Program-made: the position numbers and the translations under genes
Assembly (NCBI GenBank): GCA_051294375.1
Contig: CM119268.1
Location: forward strand, 23,964,349 to 24,028,348
Source of the DNA: Paraspadella gotoi
Lineage: Eukaryota > Chaetognatha
Reading direction: 5' to 3'
DNA length: 64,000 nt
The notes under the pieces: model-generated
What the model saw: only the letters and a program-made list of their open reading frames with translations
Database searches by the model: none
Told to the model about the DNA's origin: nothing
In this document: in pieces, positions 53,452 to 63,584 of the stretch
Position numbering within the stretch: position 1 is the stretch's first letter
Layout of the letters: each line of letters begins with the position of its first letter

Positions 53452-55710
53452 GAAGATTTAATGCTTGTCTGATATAGTAAAAATTTTAAGCCATTTCTGT
53501 ATATTAGAGTAAGAGAAAGAGTAAGAGTAAGAGGAGTCATGGATTAAGAGGAAAAGAAAAGAAAAGAAAAGAAAAGAAAAGAAAAGAAAAGAAAAGAAAA
53601 GAAAAGAAAAGAAAAGAAAAGAAAATAAAGAGAAAAGAATAAGAAAAGAAAAGAAAAGTAAAGAAAAGAATAGAAAAAAAATAAAAGAGAAAGAAAAGTT
53701 TTATTTTGTCTTAAATTTTCCCAAATGTTTTTGCCACAATTGAAAACTTTTTTCTTATATGGATTTATACAATTTATGATGTTTCGAATCAATATCCTTT
53801 TTAAGATTTTTATAGTTTTTGTCTGCCATTTTGTATTTATTTATTTAGTGTTTCTTTACTATCTTTAACTCGGACTGTAAGGATAAGGGTAAGGGAAAGC
53901 TGCAAAAGGCTAACCTGGGTGAGAGAGAAATTCTCTTTATTTTTAATTGTTTCTTTCCTTCCTTTTATTTTCTTAATTCCCTTTTGTCTTTTGCTTCATT
54001 TCCTTTATTGTCCTTTTTCTTTCCTCCATTTCCTTTGTTTTGTTCTTTTTCTTTCTTTTCCTCCATTTCCGTTTTTGTCCTTTTTCTTTCCTCCATTTCC
54101 TTTATTTTGTCCTTTTTCTTTCTTTTCCTCTATTTCCCTTTTTGTCCCTTTTCTTTCCTCCATTTCCTTTATTTTGATCTTTTCCTTTCTTTCCCTTTTT
54201 GTCCCTTTTCTTTCCTCCATTTCCTTTGTTTTGTCCTTTTTCTTTCTTTTCATCCATTTCCCTCTTTGTCCTTTTTCCTTCTTTTCCTCCATNNNNNNNN
54301 NNNNNNNNNNNNNNNNNNNNNNNNNNNNNNNNNNNNNNNNNNNNNNNNNNNNNNNNNNNNNNNNNNNNNNNNNNNNNNNNNNNNNNNNNNNNNNNNNNNN
54401 NNNNNNNNNNNNNNNNNNNNNNNNNNNNNNNNNNNNNNNNNNNNNNNNNNNNNNNNNNNNNNNNNNNNNNNNNNNNNNNNNNNNNNNNNNNNNNNNNNNN
54501 NNNNNNNNNNNNNNNNNNNNNNNNNNNNNNNNNNNNNNNNNNNNNNNNNNNNNNNNNNNNNNNNNNNNNNNNNNNNNNNNNNNNNNNNNNNNNNNNNNNN
54601 NNNNNNNNNNNNNNNNNNNNNNNNNNNNNNNNNNNNNNNNNNNNNNNNNNNNNNNNNNNNNNNNNNNNNNNNNNNNNNNNNNNNNNNNNNNNNNNNNNNN
54701 NNNNNNNNNNNNNNNNNNNNNNNNNNNNNNNNNNNNNNNNNNNNNNNNNNNNNNNNNNNNNNNNNNNNNNNNNNNNNNNNNNNNNNNNNNNNNNNNNNNN
54801 NNNNNNNNNNNNNNNNNNNNNNNNNNNNNNNNNNNNNNNNNNNNNNNNNNNNNNNNNNNNNNNNNNNNNNNNNNNNNNNNNNNNNNNNNNNNNNNNNNNN
54901 NNNNNNNNNNNNNNNNNNNNNNNNNNNNNNNNNNNNNNNNNNNNNNNNNNNNNNNNNNNNNNNNNNNNNNNNNNNNNNNNNNNNNNNNNNNNNNNNNNNN
55001 NNNNNNTTGTCTCTGCCATCCATGCCTCTTTGTTCCAACCACCCATGCCATTTTGACCTTGCCATCCAGGCCACTTTGTTCTACATCCATGCCACTTTTT
55101 TTCCTGCCATCCATGCCACTTTATCTTTGCCAGTCCGTTCAGCTTTTTTCTTCCTTCGCCAGCGACAATCTCTCTTTACTTTCCGCATTTNNNNNNNNNN
55201 NNNNNNNNNNNNNNNNNNNNNNNNNNNNNNNNNNNNNNNNNNNNNNNNNNNNNNNNNNNNNNNNNNNNNNNNNNNNNNNNNNNNNNNNNNNNNNNNNNNN
55301 NNNNNNNNNNNNNNNNNNNNNNNNNNNNNNNNNNNNNNNNNNNNNNNNNNNNNNNNNNNNNNNNNNNNNNNNNNNNNNNNNNCGCCGCCGCCGGCACGAG
55401 TCATCCCATGACTCTATCTTCATTTTCCTCCCTATGTATTAAGACGGGCTAAAATTTAACATTTTTTACAATATGAAACTATAAGATAAATCTTAAATTT
55501 TTTTAGATTTTTACGATCTTTAATAAATACATTAACAATATTTTTACCGGACTTCTGTTAGTTCCGCCTTACTATATATATCCCATTTTTTACCCACTCT
55601 CTCCCTCTCTCACTCTCACATTCTCNNNNNNNNNNTCGCTCTCCCTCTTTTTTCCTTTCCCTCTCTCTCTCCCTTCATCTCCCCCTCCTCTTTCTCCCAT
55701 TCTCCCCCCC

Positions 55711-55746
<36 letters not shown>

Positions 55747-55757
55747 CTTTCCCTCCC

Positions 55758-55871
55758 TTGCTCTCTCTCTCCCTCTCTTTCCTTATCTCTTCCTTTCTCT
55801 CTCTTTTCTCTCTCTCTATGTTTCTCCCTCTCTCTCTCTGCCCCCTCCAGTTTCCTCGTGCGACGCAACCT

Positions 55872-55917
<46 letters not shown>

Positions 55918-56141
55918 GGGAAAGAGAGAGAGAGAGTGAGAGAAAGAGAAACTCGGTTTGTCAAATCTCAACAGCAAACAAACCCAGCATCGTCCTTCAT
56001 GGATTCTCCTTCTACCAAAAACTCGTAACAACGGTTCTAAGTCTCGATCGTTACCGAATCAGGACCTGATCGCTTCGGCCTGAGGTTAACGATACCACAC
56101 ACAATTCTGTTTGCCTCTGAATAAGACACGATTGCTTTTTT

Positions 56142-56205
<64 letters not shown>
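55758..56205. repeat. CT then (GA)n tracts in copy 2
   Basis: CT-rich to 55840, GA at 55878-55945 and a pure GA run at 56144-56202. Confidence 0.95.
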
Positions 56206-56544
56206 TTCATTGTTTACATTATTTTGTCATGGCGCATATGATATTTTTTTACATTTAAATATTAGGAGGATGATGAAATTTAATATTATTTTTTTCATTT
56301 CCTTTTAAAAAAACGTAAAAAAGGTTTAAAAATTTAACCCGACTTTTTCTAAGGTTTTTTATTCTTAACTTCTCAGGGGAATACCGTTTTTGTTTCTTAA
56401 TTTTCATTTTACTATTTTCATTTTCATAATATCTATTTTAACTAACAACATAATTTTCATATTTTCATAGTATTCATAATTTTTAAGTTAAAAAGTTGTG
56501 TATCTTTGACATAACCTAACCACTAAAAACAAGATCCGGTACAT

Positions 56545-57060
56545 CCAATATGTTGCGCCGCAGTACTTTCTTTCGGCATTCATTTCCTGTCATCACAATA
56601 CGACATGACTATCAATTGATGTAAAACAAACGTTTATCACTACTGTGAAAAGGTTTTCATTTTAAACAACCATACATCCACGAAAATATGCCGCATTTAC
56701 GTATTTTGAAGTGGTCATGTGTCTACACAAGTATGTGTAGGATTCGATCCAGGATGCACAAGAAGCATTTAGTGTCTTATCAGTCTTACCATTTACAATA
56801 ATTAACTAAAATAACTTTTTAGCCTATATATTTACTTGTTTACGCACTACCAACGGCATTCCATCTTTATTCTTTAGATTATGGATTTCCTAAGGTGCGC
56901 TCGCAGTCATTATATGGAGGTAATTCGTTCTTCGTCTTAAACAAATGAACACTATACGGCGAATTATAAGCATTTTAATTAATTAGCCAGACCGACAGGC
57001 AGACATACCCACCGACTGACATACCGATCCAAAAGCAACTAAAAAGAAATAAAGTTCGTC
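56545..57060 (-). repeat. Family B element, minus, in copy 2
   Basis: Carries CATCCAATATGTTGCGCCGC at its start, GAAGTGGTCATGTGTCTACA and GGATTCGATCCAGGATGCAC inside, and CAGACCGACAGGCAGACATA near 56987. The body matches 48790-49330 with many one-base differences. Confidence 0.65.
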
Positions 57061-57399
57061 ATTCTGTTTTATGTCATTTTAGTCATTTCTGTCATTTAAT
57101 TTCAAGACGTCATTCTTTCATTTCTTTCCCTGGAATCCCGATATCATTTTGTCATATCTTTTCTTGACATTCTGTCAATTCCGCGTCTTGGAATTCAGAG
57201 AAAATATTATCATGGTTTAACAGGAAAATCCGACTTATCCCAGGATTTTTATAAGATTAAAAAAAAAACATAAAAAGTCAAAATATTAAAAAAAAATAAA
57301 TGAAAAAAAAGAAATATAAATTTTAATGTTAAAATTTTTATCAAGAGTTGAATGAAATTAAACTTTTTATGACGATTAACATATATTTATTTATTTATT

Positions 57400-57434
<35 letters not shown>

Positions 57435-57647
57435 TATTTATTTATTTATTTATTTATTTATTTATTATTTTTTCATATCTCTTCTCAGGCTATGAGATTT
57501 GTGATGAAATTATGTGATTTAATATAATCAAAAGATTAATGATAAAGCATCATAATTGCTTCATTGATAGGGAAAACCAGAAATTCCTAGGAGTGAGACT
57601 CGTTAGAGTCTGATTTGAAAAGCTTGAGGGACCTGCTATGTCATTAT

Positions 57648-57885
57648 GTAGTCGGGCATTGCCTAGGTTCACCCCGCCTAGAATCATGACACTTTCAGAT
57701 TTGACCCAGTGACTATTGTAGTAAAGATCAGCTCATTGACCACTAGTAAACCCGGTCAATTCCCAACCGGTACCGGACTCCTGCTGGAAGCGTGAGGAGG
57801 CGAAGCGCTTGGGGCGACATGGGCAACCTCAAGACGGTTCAGCCCAGGGACCCGTTCCAAATGGCTGCTAGAGGGTTATAGAAAG
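57648..57885 (+). mobile_element. SINE-like element (copy 2, first)
   Basis: Counterpart of 49951-50185, with GTAGTCGGGCATTGCCTAGG, CATTGACCACTAGTAAACCC, GGTCAATTCCCAACCGGTAC and GACCCGTTCC. Confidence 0.75.
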
Positions 57886-58059
57886 TCTATGGAGCAGTCA
57901 TCCTAGCCCACGTACACGCTTATCCACACTTGTGAGCCGCATCCTGTCGAGCGTATTCCAACCTTCTAGATTCCAGGCCCCAATGGACGTCGCCGAAGAT
58001 TGCTCCCGCTTCCCTCCACTCGAAGCAGTGCAGGTGGGTTACAAATGCTGGGGGGCATG

Positions 58060-58245
58060 TAGTCGGCCTTTGCCTTAGGTTCACCCCCGCCTAGAATCAG
58101 TGAGTCACTTCAAATTGTGACCCGCAGGGGCTCATTGAGTAAAACCATTAGCTTAATGACCCACTAGGTACCGCTTTCAATTCCCAACCGTACCTAATTC
58201 CTGCGGGAAGCGTGAGGACGTGGCCGTAGCCGCCCTTGGGGGGCA
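58060..58245 (+). mobile_element. SINE-like element (copy 2, second)
   Basis: Counterpart of 50338-50540. TAGTCGGCCTTTGCC, TTGTGACCCGC, GCTTTCAATTCCCAACC, CTGCGGGAAGCGTGAGGACG; ends at the same truncated point after CCGCCCTTGG. Confidence 0.75.
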
Positions 58246-58647
58246 TTGTAAAGAGAATATGAAAGGAAAACTTCTCCAATCTTTCTTTTTGATAGACCTA
58301 TTTGTAGATTGGTTGTTGATATATTTGAATTAGTAAAGGCTCCATCTGTCAAGTCATCTCTCTTCAACTTCCTCCTCTTCTTCCTCCTCCTCCTCCTTTC
58401 GATCGGCAACACTTTCGCCATCTGTCGACTCGATCGAAAAACTTTTTTGGCTTCGAATAAACAAAAGAACAATAAGGGAGAGAGGGGAGGATGGGAGAGA
58501 GAGAGAGAGAGAGAGAGAGGGGGGCGGATGTTGTATCGGCGGAAGAAGAAACGAAGATTTTAATCTGTCTTTGTTTTGTTTGCTTCTGTTTCTAGTTTTG
58601 TTTTTTTTTCTGTTTTTATTTTTGTTTTTGTTTTTGTCCTCAGCCCT

Positions 58648-58845
58648 ATAGTCGGGCATTGCAATAAATTCACCCCGCTTATAAGCCTAACACCTTCAGC
58701 CATCAGCTCATGATCACTAAGTACCGTGTTCAATCCCTGCGGGAAGCGTGAGGACGGCCGTAAACCGCCTTGGAGGCCTGGAAAATCTCCAAGCCTGGTT
58801 CCAAGCCAGGACCCGTTCCATGGCTGCTAGAGGGGTCAAAGAAGT
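58648..58845 (+). mobile_element. SINE-like element (copy 2, third)
   Basis: Counterpart of 50951-51150. TAGTCGGGCATTGC, CATCAGCTCATGATCACTAA, GTTCAATCCCTGCGGGAAGC, GTGAGGACGGCCGTAAACCG, CAAGCCTGGTTCCAAGCCAG and ATGGCTGCTAGAGGGG. Confidence 0.75.
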
Positions 58846-58929
58846 TGCGGATAGTCATCTTAAGCCTCCTTAGTGCTTTATATATCGCCCTCCACAAATA
58901 CTTTTAGTTGACCCACGAGTACTTGTGAA

Positions 58930-59745
58930 CCAACTCTATAAGTCATTTTTCGGTCGGTCGGTCTGTCGGTCGGTATGTCTGTCCGTCAGTCTGTCCCACT
59001 TACGTTAAAAATGCATAATATTCGCTATAGTTGGTTGCTCATTTGTTAAGACAGGAAAAAACCNNNNNNNNNNNNNNNNNNNNNNNNNNNNNNNNNNNNN
59101 NNNNNNNNNNNNNNNNNNNNNNNNNNNNNNNNNNNNNNNNNNNNNNNNNNNNNNNNNNNNNNNNNNNNNNNNNNNNNNNNNNNNNNNNNNNNNNNNNNNN
59201 NNNNNNNNNNNNNNNNNNNNNNNNNNNNNNNNNNNNNNNNNNNNNNNNNNNNNNNNNNNNNNNNNNNNNNNNNNNNNNNNNNNNNNNNNNNNNNNNNNNN
59301 NNNNNNNNNTTTATACAGATCTGGTCAAAAAAAAGTTTAAACTTTGAACACCTTACTATCTTGCTTGTCTGTCGTCCGACAACGTATTAACTANNNNNNN
59401 NNNTTAAACTTTGAACCCCTTACTATCTTGCTTGTCTGTCGCCTGACAACGTATTAACTAAGTGAGTCCTAAAAAGTATTATTTNNNNNNNNNNNNNNNN
59501 NNNNNNNNNNNNNNNNNNNNNNNNNNNNNNNNNNNNNNNNNNNNNNNNNNNNNNNNNNNNNNNNNNNNNNNNNNNNNNNNNNNNNNNNNNNNNNNNNNNN
59601 NNNNNNNNNNNNNNNNNNNNNNNNNNNNNNNNNNNNNNNNNNNNNNNNNNNNNNNNNNNNNNNNNNNNNNNNNNNNNNNNNNNNNNNNNNNNNNNNNNNN
59701 NNATAAAGTCATTGCGGCGCAACACATTGGAATCACCGTTCTTTT
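58930..59745 (+). repeat. Family B element, plus, in copy 2 (gapped)
   Basis: (GTCN)n array at 58948-58995, TCCCACTTACGTTAAAAATG, GGTTGCTCATTTGTTAAGAC, then gaps, then GTCATTGCGGCGCAACACAT at 59708. Its true length is unknown because three gaps fall inside. Confidence 0.75.
59337..59460 (+). repeat. 57-bp sequence repeated either side of a 10-N gap
   Basis: 59337-59393 and 59404-59460 both read TTAAACTTTGAAC...CTTACTATCTTGCTTGTCTG...GACAACGTATTAACTA with a few differences. Copy 1 of the block (51531-51598) has it once. Most likely an unmerged overlap of two contigs. Confidence 0.9.
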
Positions 59746-59947
59746 TTCTATATCCTTTTCTGGTAGTAGTTGCTATGTGATCACATATTAGTTTATTATT
59801 TTTTAATATCGTTCTATCATTAATTTTCTTTAGTCGCGCAACAGCATTGAAACAGTAAATCAATTATTTCATCTTAAGACTTAACTTTTGGAGATGGGCA
59901 AAAAAAAGAGAGAGAGAGATGAAAGAGATGAGAGAGAAGATAGAGAG

Positions 59948-59983
<36 letters not shown>

Positions 59984-60254
59984 CCCGTCTCTTGATCCAC
60001 CCGCGACCCAAAAGCGACGCACGTAGTTGATCACGTGACTGGAGTCAAAACCGCCGTGAGTTAAAGGGAGAATTCTGTGAAGCAGAAATGAGGAAACACT
60101 TAAAGTTATAAATGATTATATGTTGGTTACTTATCAGGATACGAGTAGATGAATGAATGTATGAATGAATTGATGAATGTATGAATGAAAAAATTAATGA
60201 ATGAATAACGATCAACATTATTATATATACTTTTGATGAATGATCATATAGTTT

Positions 60255-60425
60255 TAATATGTTTTTGTACAAAATCTAGATGAGGTGAATTACAGTATGA
60301 TATTCATTATTGGCCTCAAATTTTAATTTAATAACATATTTTTAAATGCAAATATTTTTTCAGGAAATAAAATTCCTTTTCTGATTCAAAGGAAAAAAAT
60401 TACAAAAGGGAAAGGATAAGATGAA
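60255..60425. other. AT-rich spacer, nothing recognised
   Basis: Sequence beyond the duplicated block without counterpart elsewhere in the window. Confidence 0.5.
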
Positions 60426-60426
60426 T

Positions 60427-60430
<4 letters not shown>

Positions 60431-60490
<60 letters not shown>
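60431..60490. repeat. (CT)n microsatellite
   Basis: Thirty near-perfect CT units. Confidence 0.97.
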
Positions 60491-60493
<3 letters not shown>

Positions 60494-61140
60494 CCCGCGC
60501 GGCTTAGTCAAGTCTGGGACAGAAAACTTTTCAGGAATTTCGTCTCAAATTTTTTTTCTTCGTCTTCGATGTCGACATTGACAACGGAAGCTTGTGAAGC
60601 AAAATGGTTGTGTCATTTTTGAGGCGAACGATTCACATTTTGTAAAGTGAGAAGCGAATGAAGTGAATGAAGTTGTGAATGTGAAGGGAAAGGGACAGTG
60701 AATTTTGTTGTTGTCGTCGTCGTCATTTTCAGATTAAAGCGTGGAAAAAAAATATTAAAAATCGATTTTCGTTATTTTCTTCTTTTTGGGCTTAATGGAG
60801 TTTANNNNNNNNNNNNNNNNNNNNNNNNNNNNNNNNNNNNNNNNNNNNNNNNNNNNNNNNNNNNNNNNNNNNNNNNNNNNNNNNNNNNNNNNNNNNNNNN
60901 NNNNNNNNNNNNNNNNNNNNNNNNNNNNNNNNNNNNNNNNNNNNNNNNNNNNNNNNNNNNNNNNNNNNNNCAAACAATACTCTTTCTTTTTTATTCATAT
61001 TTATTTCTTGGAAATCAACTAAAAAAAATCGATTTAAAAAAAAACATTCATTTTTTCTTTTCTTTCATTTTTGCCTCAAGGAATAAAACGATTATACTCA
61101 ATGAATTGAGATAAAGGAAAGTTTTCTTACGATATCACGA

Positions 61141-61156
61141 TAACATCTCTCTCTCT

Positions 61157-61187
<31 letters not shown>
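61141..61187. repeat. (CT)n microsatellite
   Basis: CT units with CCCT interruptions. Confidence 0.95.
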
Positions 61188-61264
61188 ACCCCGAAGCCCC
61201 AAAAAAACGATTTCATTAAATTCACTTCATTGATTTTTTGTTCTTTTGTTGTGAATCTGAGTTA

Positions 61265-61395
61265 CGATTTCTGCCGGAAGGAGCGCTGAAATCAGCGGCA
61301 GAGGAGATGAAGGATAAGCAAGCTGCGTAGCAGGGGAGGCTGCGGCGACAGCAGCGGCGGCGGCAGCGGCGGCAGCAGCAGCGGCGGCGGATGTG
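61265..61395. repeat. GC-rich (GCG/GCA)n tract
   Basis: GCGGCGGCAGCGGCGGCAGC-type triplets at 61340-61390, preceded by a short open stretch (KSAAEEMKDKQAA before a TAG at 61327). The stretch is coding-like but too short and lacks a start or acceptor I can defend. Confidence 0.8.
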
Positions 61396-61489
61396 AAATT
61401 GAGCGGATATTAAAAAAAATATCTCCTTTCTCTTTCACTTATTTTCTCTTACTTTTCTTTTTCTCTTTCTACAAGTTTTCTTACGATAT

Positions 61490-61521
61490 TATTATAATAT
61501 GTAGCTTTCTCTCTCTTCTCT

Positions 61522-61554
<33 letters not shown>
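61490..61554. repeat. (CT)n microsatellite into gap
   Basis: CT units that end at the 25-N gap. Confidence 0.95.
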
Positions 61555-61659
61555 NNNNNNNNNNNNNNNNNNNNNNNNNTTTTTTTTCAAAAAATATTTT
61601 ATTAATTTGAAATTCTTTTCGACAATCTGAAAAAAAATGTTGGTGCCATGTGAGTGATG

Positions 61660-61910
61660 AGAAGAGAGATGAAGAGAGATGCAGGACGAGTCAGAGATGA
61701 GAGAGAGAGAGAGACGAGAGAGAGGAGAGAAAGATAAAGAAGAGTACGAGAAAGAGAGAGAGAGAGCAGAGAAGAGAGGAGAGAGAGAGAGAGGAGAGGC
61801 AGAAAAAAGAGGAGAAGAAGAGAAAGTCTACATATTTATAATAATATCGTAAGAAACTATGGTAGAAGAGAAAAAGAAAGTAAAAGTAGAAATAGAGTGA
61901 AAGAGAAAGG
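61660..61910. repeat. GA-rich purine tract
   Basis: Interrupted GA/GAGGAGA units over about 250 bp. Confidence 0.9.
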
Positions 61911-62069
61911 AGAATATTTTTTTTTAAATAATCCCGCTCATTTCAACATCCCGGCCGCGGCTGCTGGCTGAAAAAAAAATATAAAAAATGTTGAGAAAAA
62001 AGAATCAGCGTCTTTAAGTTTTAATATCGATTTGAATAAACTTGAATTTTCTCCCTCATTCTTTTGAAT

Positions 62070-62116
<47 letters not shown>

Positions 62117-62142
62117 CTCTCTCTGTCTCTCTCTCTGTTTCT
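62070..62142. repeat. (CT)n microsatellite
   Basis: CT units with GTTCTCT interruptions. Confidence 0.95.
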
Positions 62143-62159
62143 GTATTGTCATTCAAATA

Positions 62160-62960
62160 GATTAGAGTCATTATTATGAAATTCTCTCGATCCTGAGCAA
62201 AGCGTTAAGTTTCGAGAAAAGATAATCCAGACTTCGTCATAATCTGAGGTGAGTTTCTCGAGGTGAGTTCAAAGGAAAAATGAAAATGAAGAAAAAGGAA
62301 AGAAAATTAGAATAAATAAAATGTAATGGCTTAAACTTGACGCTCGTAGATAATTAAACGAGTTTATCCTTAAAACTTAGATTTTGAAGAAAATTCCACT
62401 CAATTTGTCAATTTGTCGATTTGTCAATCTGTCAATATGATAACCACGATCATATTTGTAATATGAGTCTGGCGACTCGAATGACCAAAGGCTTTATATA
62501 TTTAACAACGTATTTTACGAGTTAAGAATATATTTGCTACCACAAGTCAATGATGAAGCAAAGACTTTTTATCACAGATTGTGATAAGTGAAACTCGTTA
62601 GATTCACATCTAAATCTAAATCTTCAAACGGAAAAAAGTGAAAAATAAAAAAATACAAAAGAGAATTAAACATTATTGGTGGACAAGTTTAACTATTAAA
62701 ATTTCAGATAAATTGGAATACGAAATACAATATAAAATAAAATAAAGTTTAATTGTTGAAGTTGAAATAGTTAAATAAAAATCGTTGCAATATATTTTGT
62801 TTGTTCTATTTCTTTTTTACCAAATTCTACCAAATTCATAAATAAAAATATGACCAATTACTAAGATTGGAAAAAAAAGTGTCGCGGTTACTTTCCAGTT
62901 ACATATATTACATATATTACTTTCCAGTTATATAAAAGAAAAACGTTGAGAAAACTTCAT
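62160..62960. other. AT-rich spacer, nothing recognised
   Basis: Small duplications only (GAGGTGAGTTTCTCGAGGTG near 62247, CAATTTGTCAATTTGTCGA near 62401, ACATATATTACATATATTAC near 62902). Confidence 0.55.
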
Positions 62961-63012
62961 ACGAAACTCTCTTTCTCTCTCTGTCTCTCTCTCTCTTCCA
63001 CTCGCTCTCACT

Positions 63013-63261
63013 ATGGGTCCAAACGAAGTATTAAATTCACTGTCATTTTATCCAGAAATCTTTATAGGAAGGCAGAAGGAGGAGGAGGAGGAGGAGGAGG
63101 AAGAGAACGGACCTTACTTCACCCTTCTCCCCTCTTTCACGGCCTCCACGATTCATCCACAATTTCCATCGAAAGTGAAACTCATAATTCACGATTTCAA
63201 AGTGAAAGACGACGACGACGACTACGACGACGAGACAATTCGAGATTCACGGTCAAAATGA
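63013..63261 (+). CDS. ORF of 82 aa with acidic runs (doubtful)
   Basis: ATG at 63013, TGA at 63259-63261. MGPNEVLNSLSFYPEIFIGR, then a run of Glu from (GGA)n, a mixed middle (NGPYFTLLPSFTASTIHPQF), a run of Asp from (GAC)n, and DETIRDSRSK. The middle is balanced, so a real exon is conceivable, but two trinucleotide repeats supply much of the openness. Confidence 0.2.
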   Translation: MGPNEVLNSLSFYPEIFIGRQKEEEEEEEEENGPYFTLLPSFTASTIHPQFPSKVKLIIHDFKVKDDDDDYDDETIRDSRSK

Positions 63262-63354
63262 TGAGTCGATCACGCGAGGTCAACAAATGTCACNNNNNNN
63301 NNNCTCGCTGCTGTGAATCCGTGAATCAAAGAAGCAGAAAAAGGGAAATCGATT

Positions 63355-63420
63355 GTGTGGATCCGGATGTAGAACCGGATGTAAAACCAGAAGTAGAACC
63401 GGATGTAGATGAGGATGTGT
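63355..63420 (+). repeat. GAACCGGATGTA minisatellite
   Basis: Imperfect 18-bp units (GAACCGGATGTAAAACCA) that translate as repeated PDVEPDV. Confidence 0.8.
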
Positions 63421-63436
63421 AGCAATGATAATTTCA

Positions 63437-63440
<4 letters not shown>

Positions 63441-63487
<47 letters not shown>
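63441..63487. repeat. (CT)n microsatellite
   Basis: Pure CT run. Further CT-rich DNA at 63740-63860 and GA at 63950-64000. Confidence 0.95.
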
Positions 63488-63488
<1 letters not shown>

Positions 63489-63547
63489 AAGAAGACAAAA
63501 GCCCTTTTGAATGACAGAAAGGAGAAGAAAGGAAAATTCGGCACACC

Positions 63548-63584
63548 AGACAATATCTAGTATGCGGCACACTAGATATTGTCT
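63548..63584. other. Perfect 14-bp hairpin
   Basis: AGACAATATCTAGT (63548-63561) and ACTAGATATTGTCT (63571-63584) are exact reverse complements around a 9-nt loop. TCTAGTATGCGGCACACTA (63557) is also nearly repeated directly at 63582 (TCTAGTATGCGACACACTA). Confidence 0.9.

Larger units (their letters stand above)
52321..60250 (+). repeat. Duplicated block, copy 2
   Basis: Second copy, starting at the base after a 25-N gap. Extra gaps fall where copy 1 has the longest low-complexity sequence (54293-55006, 55191-55382). The right limit is near 60250, where the match to 52290 runs out at the gap. Confidence 0.9.
52296..63303. other. Assembly gaps, last third
   Basis: Runs of N at 52296-52320 (25), 54293-55006, 55191-55382, 55626-55635 (10), 59064-59309, 59394-59403 (10), 59485-59702, 60805-60970, 61555-61579 (25) and 63294-63303 (10). 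The fixed 10-N and 25-N sizes look like placeholder joins; the variable ones look like estimated gaps. Confidence 0.98.

Noticed and set aside
53919-55442. 507-codon open frame and its overlapping partners on both strands
   Set aside because: Most codons are Ns; the rest is the CTTTTTC and GCCATCC minisatellites, open in several frames at once.
62946-63422. 158-codon frame running over 63294-63303
   Set aside because: Crosses a 10-N placeholder, so the frame after it is unknown; poly-Gly and poly-Arg come from trinucleotides.
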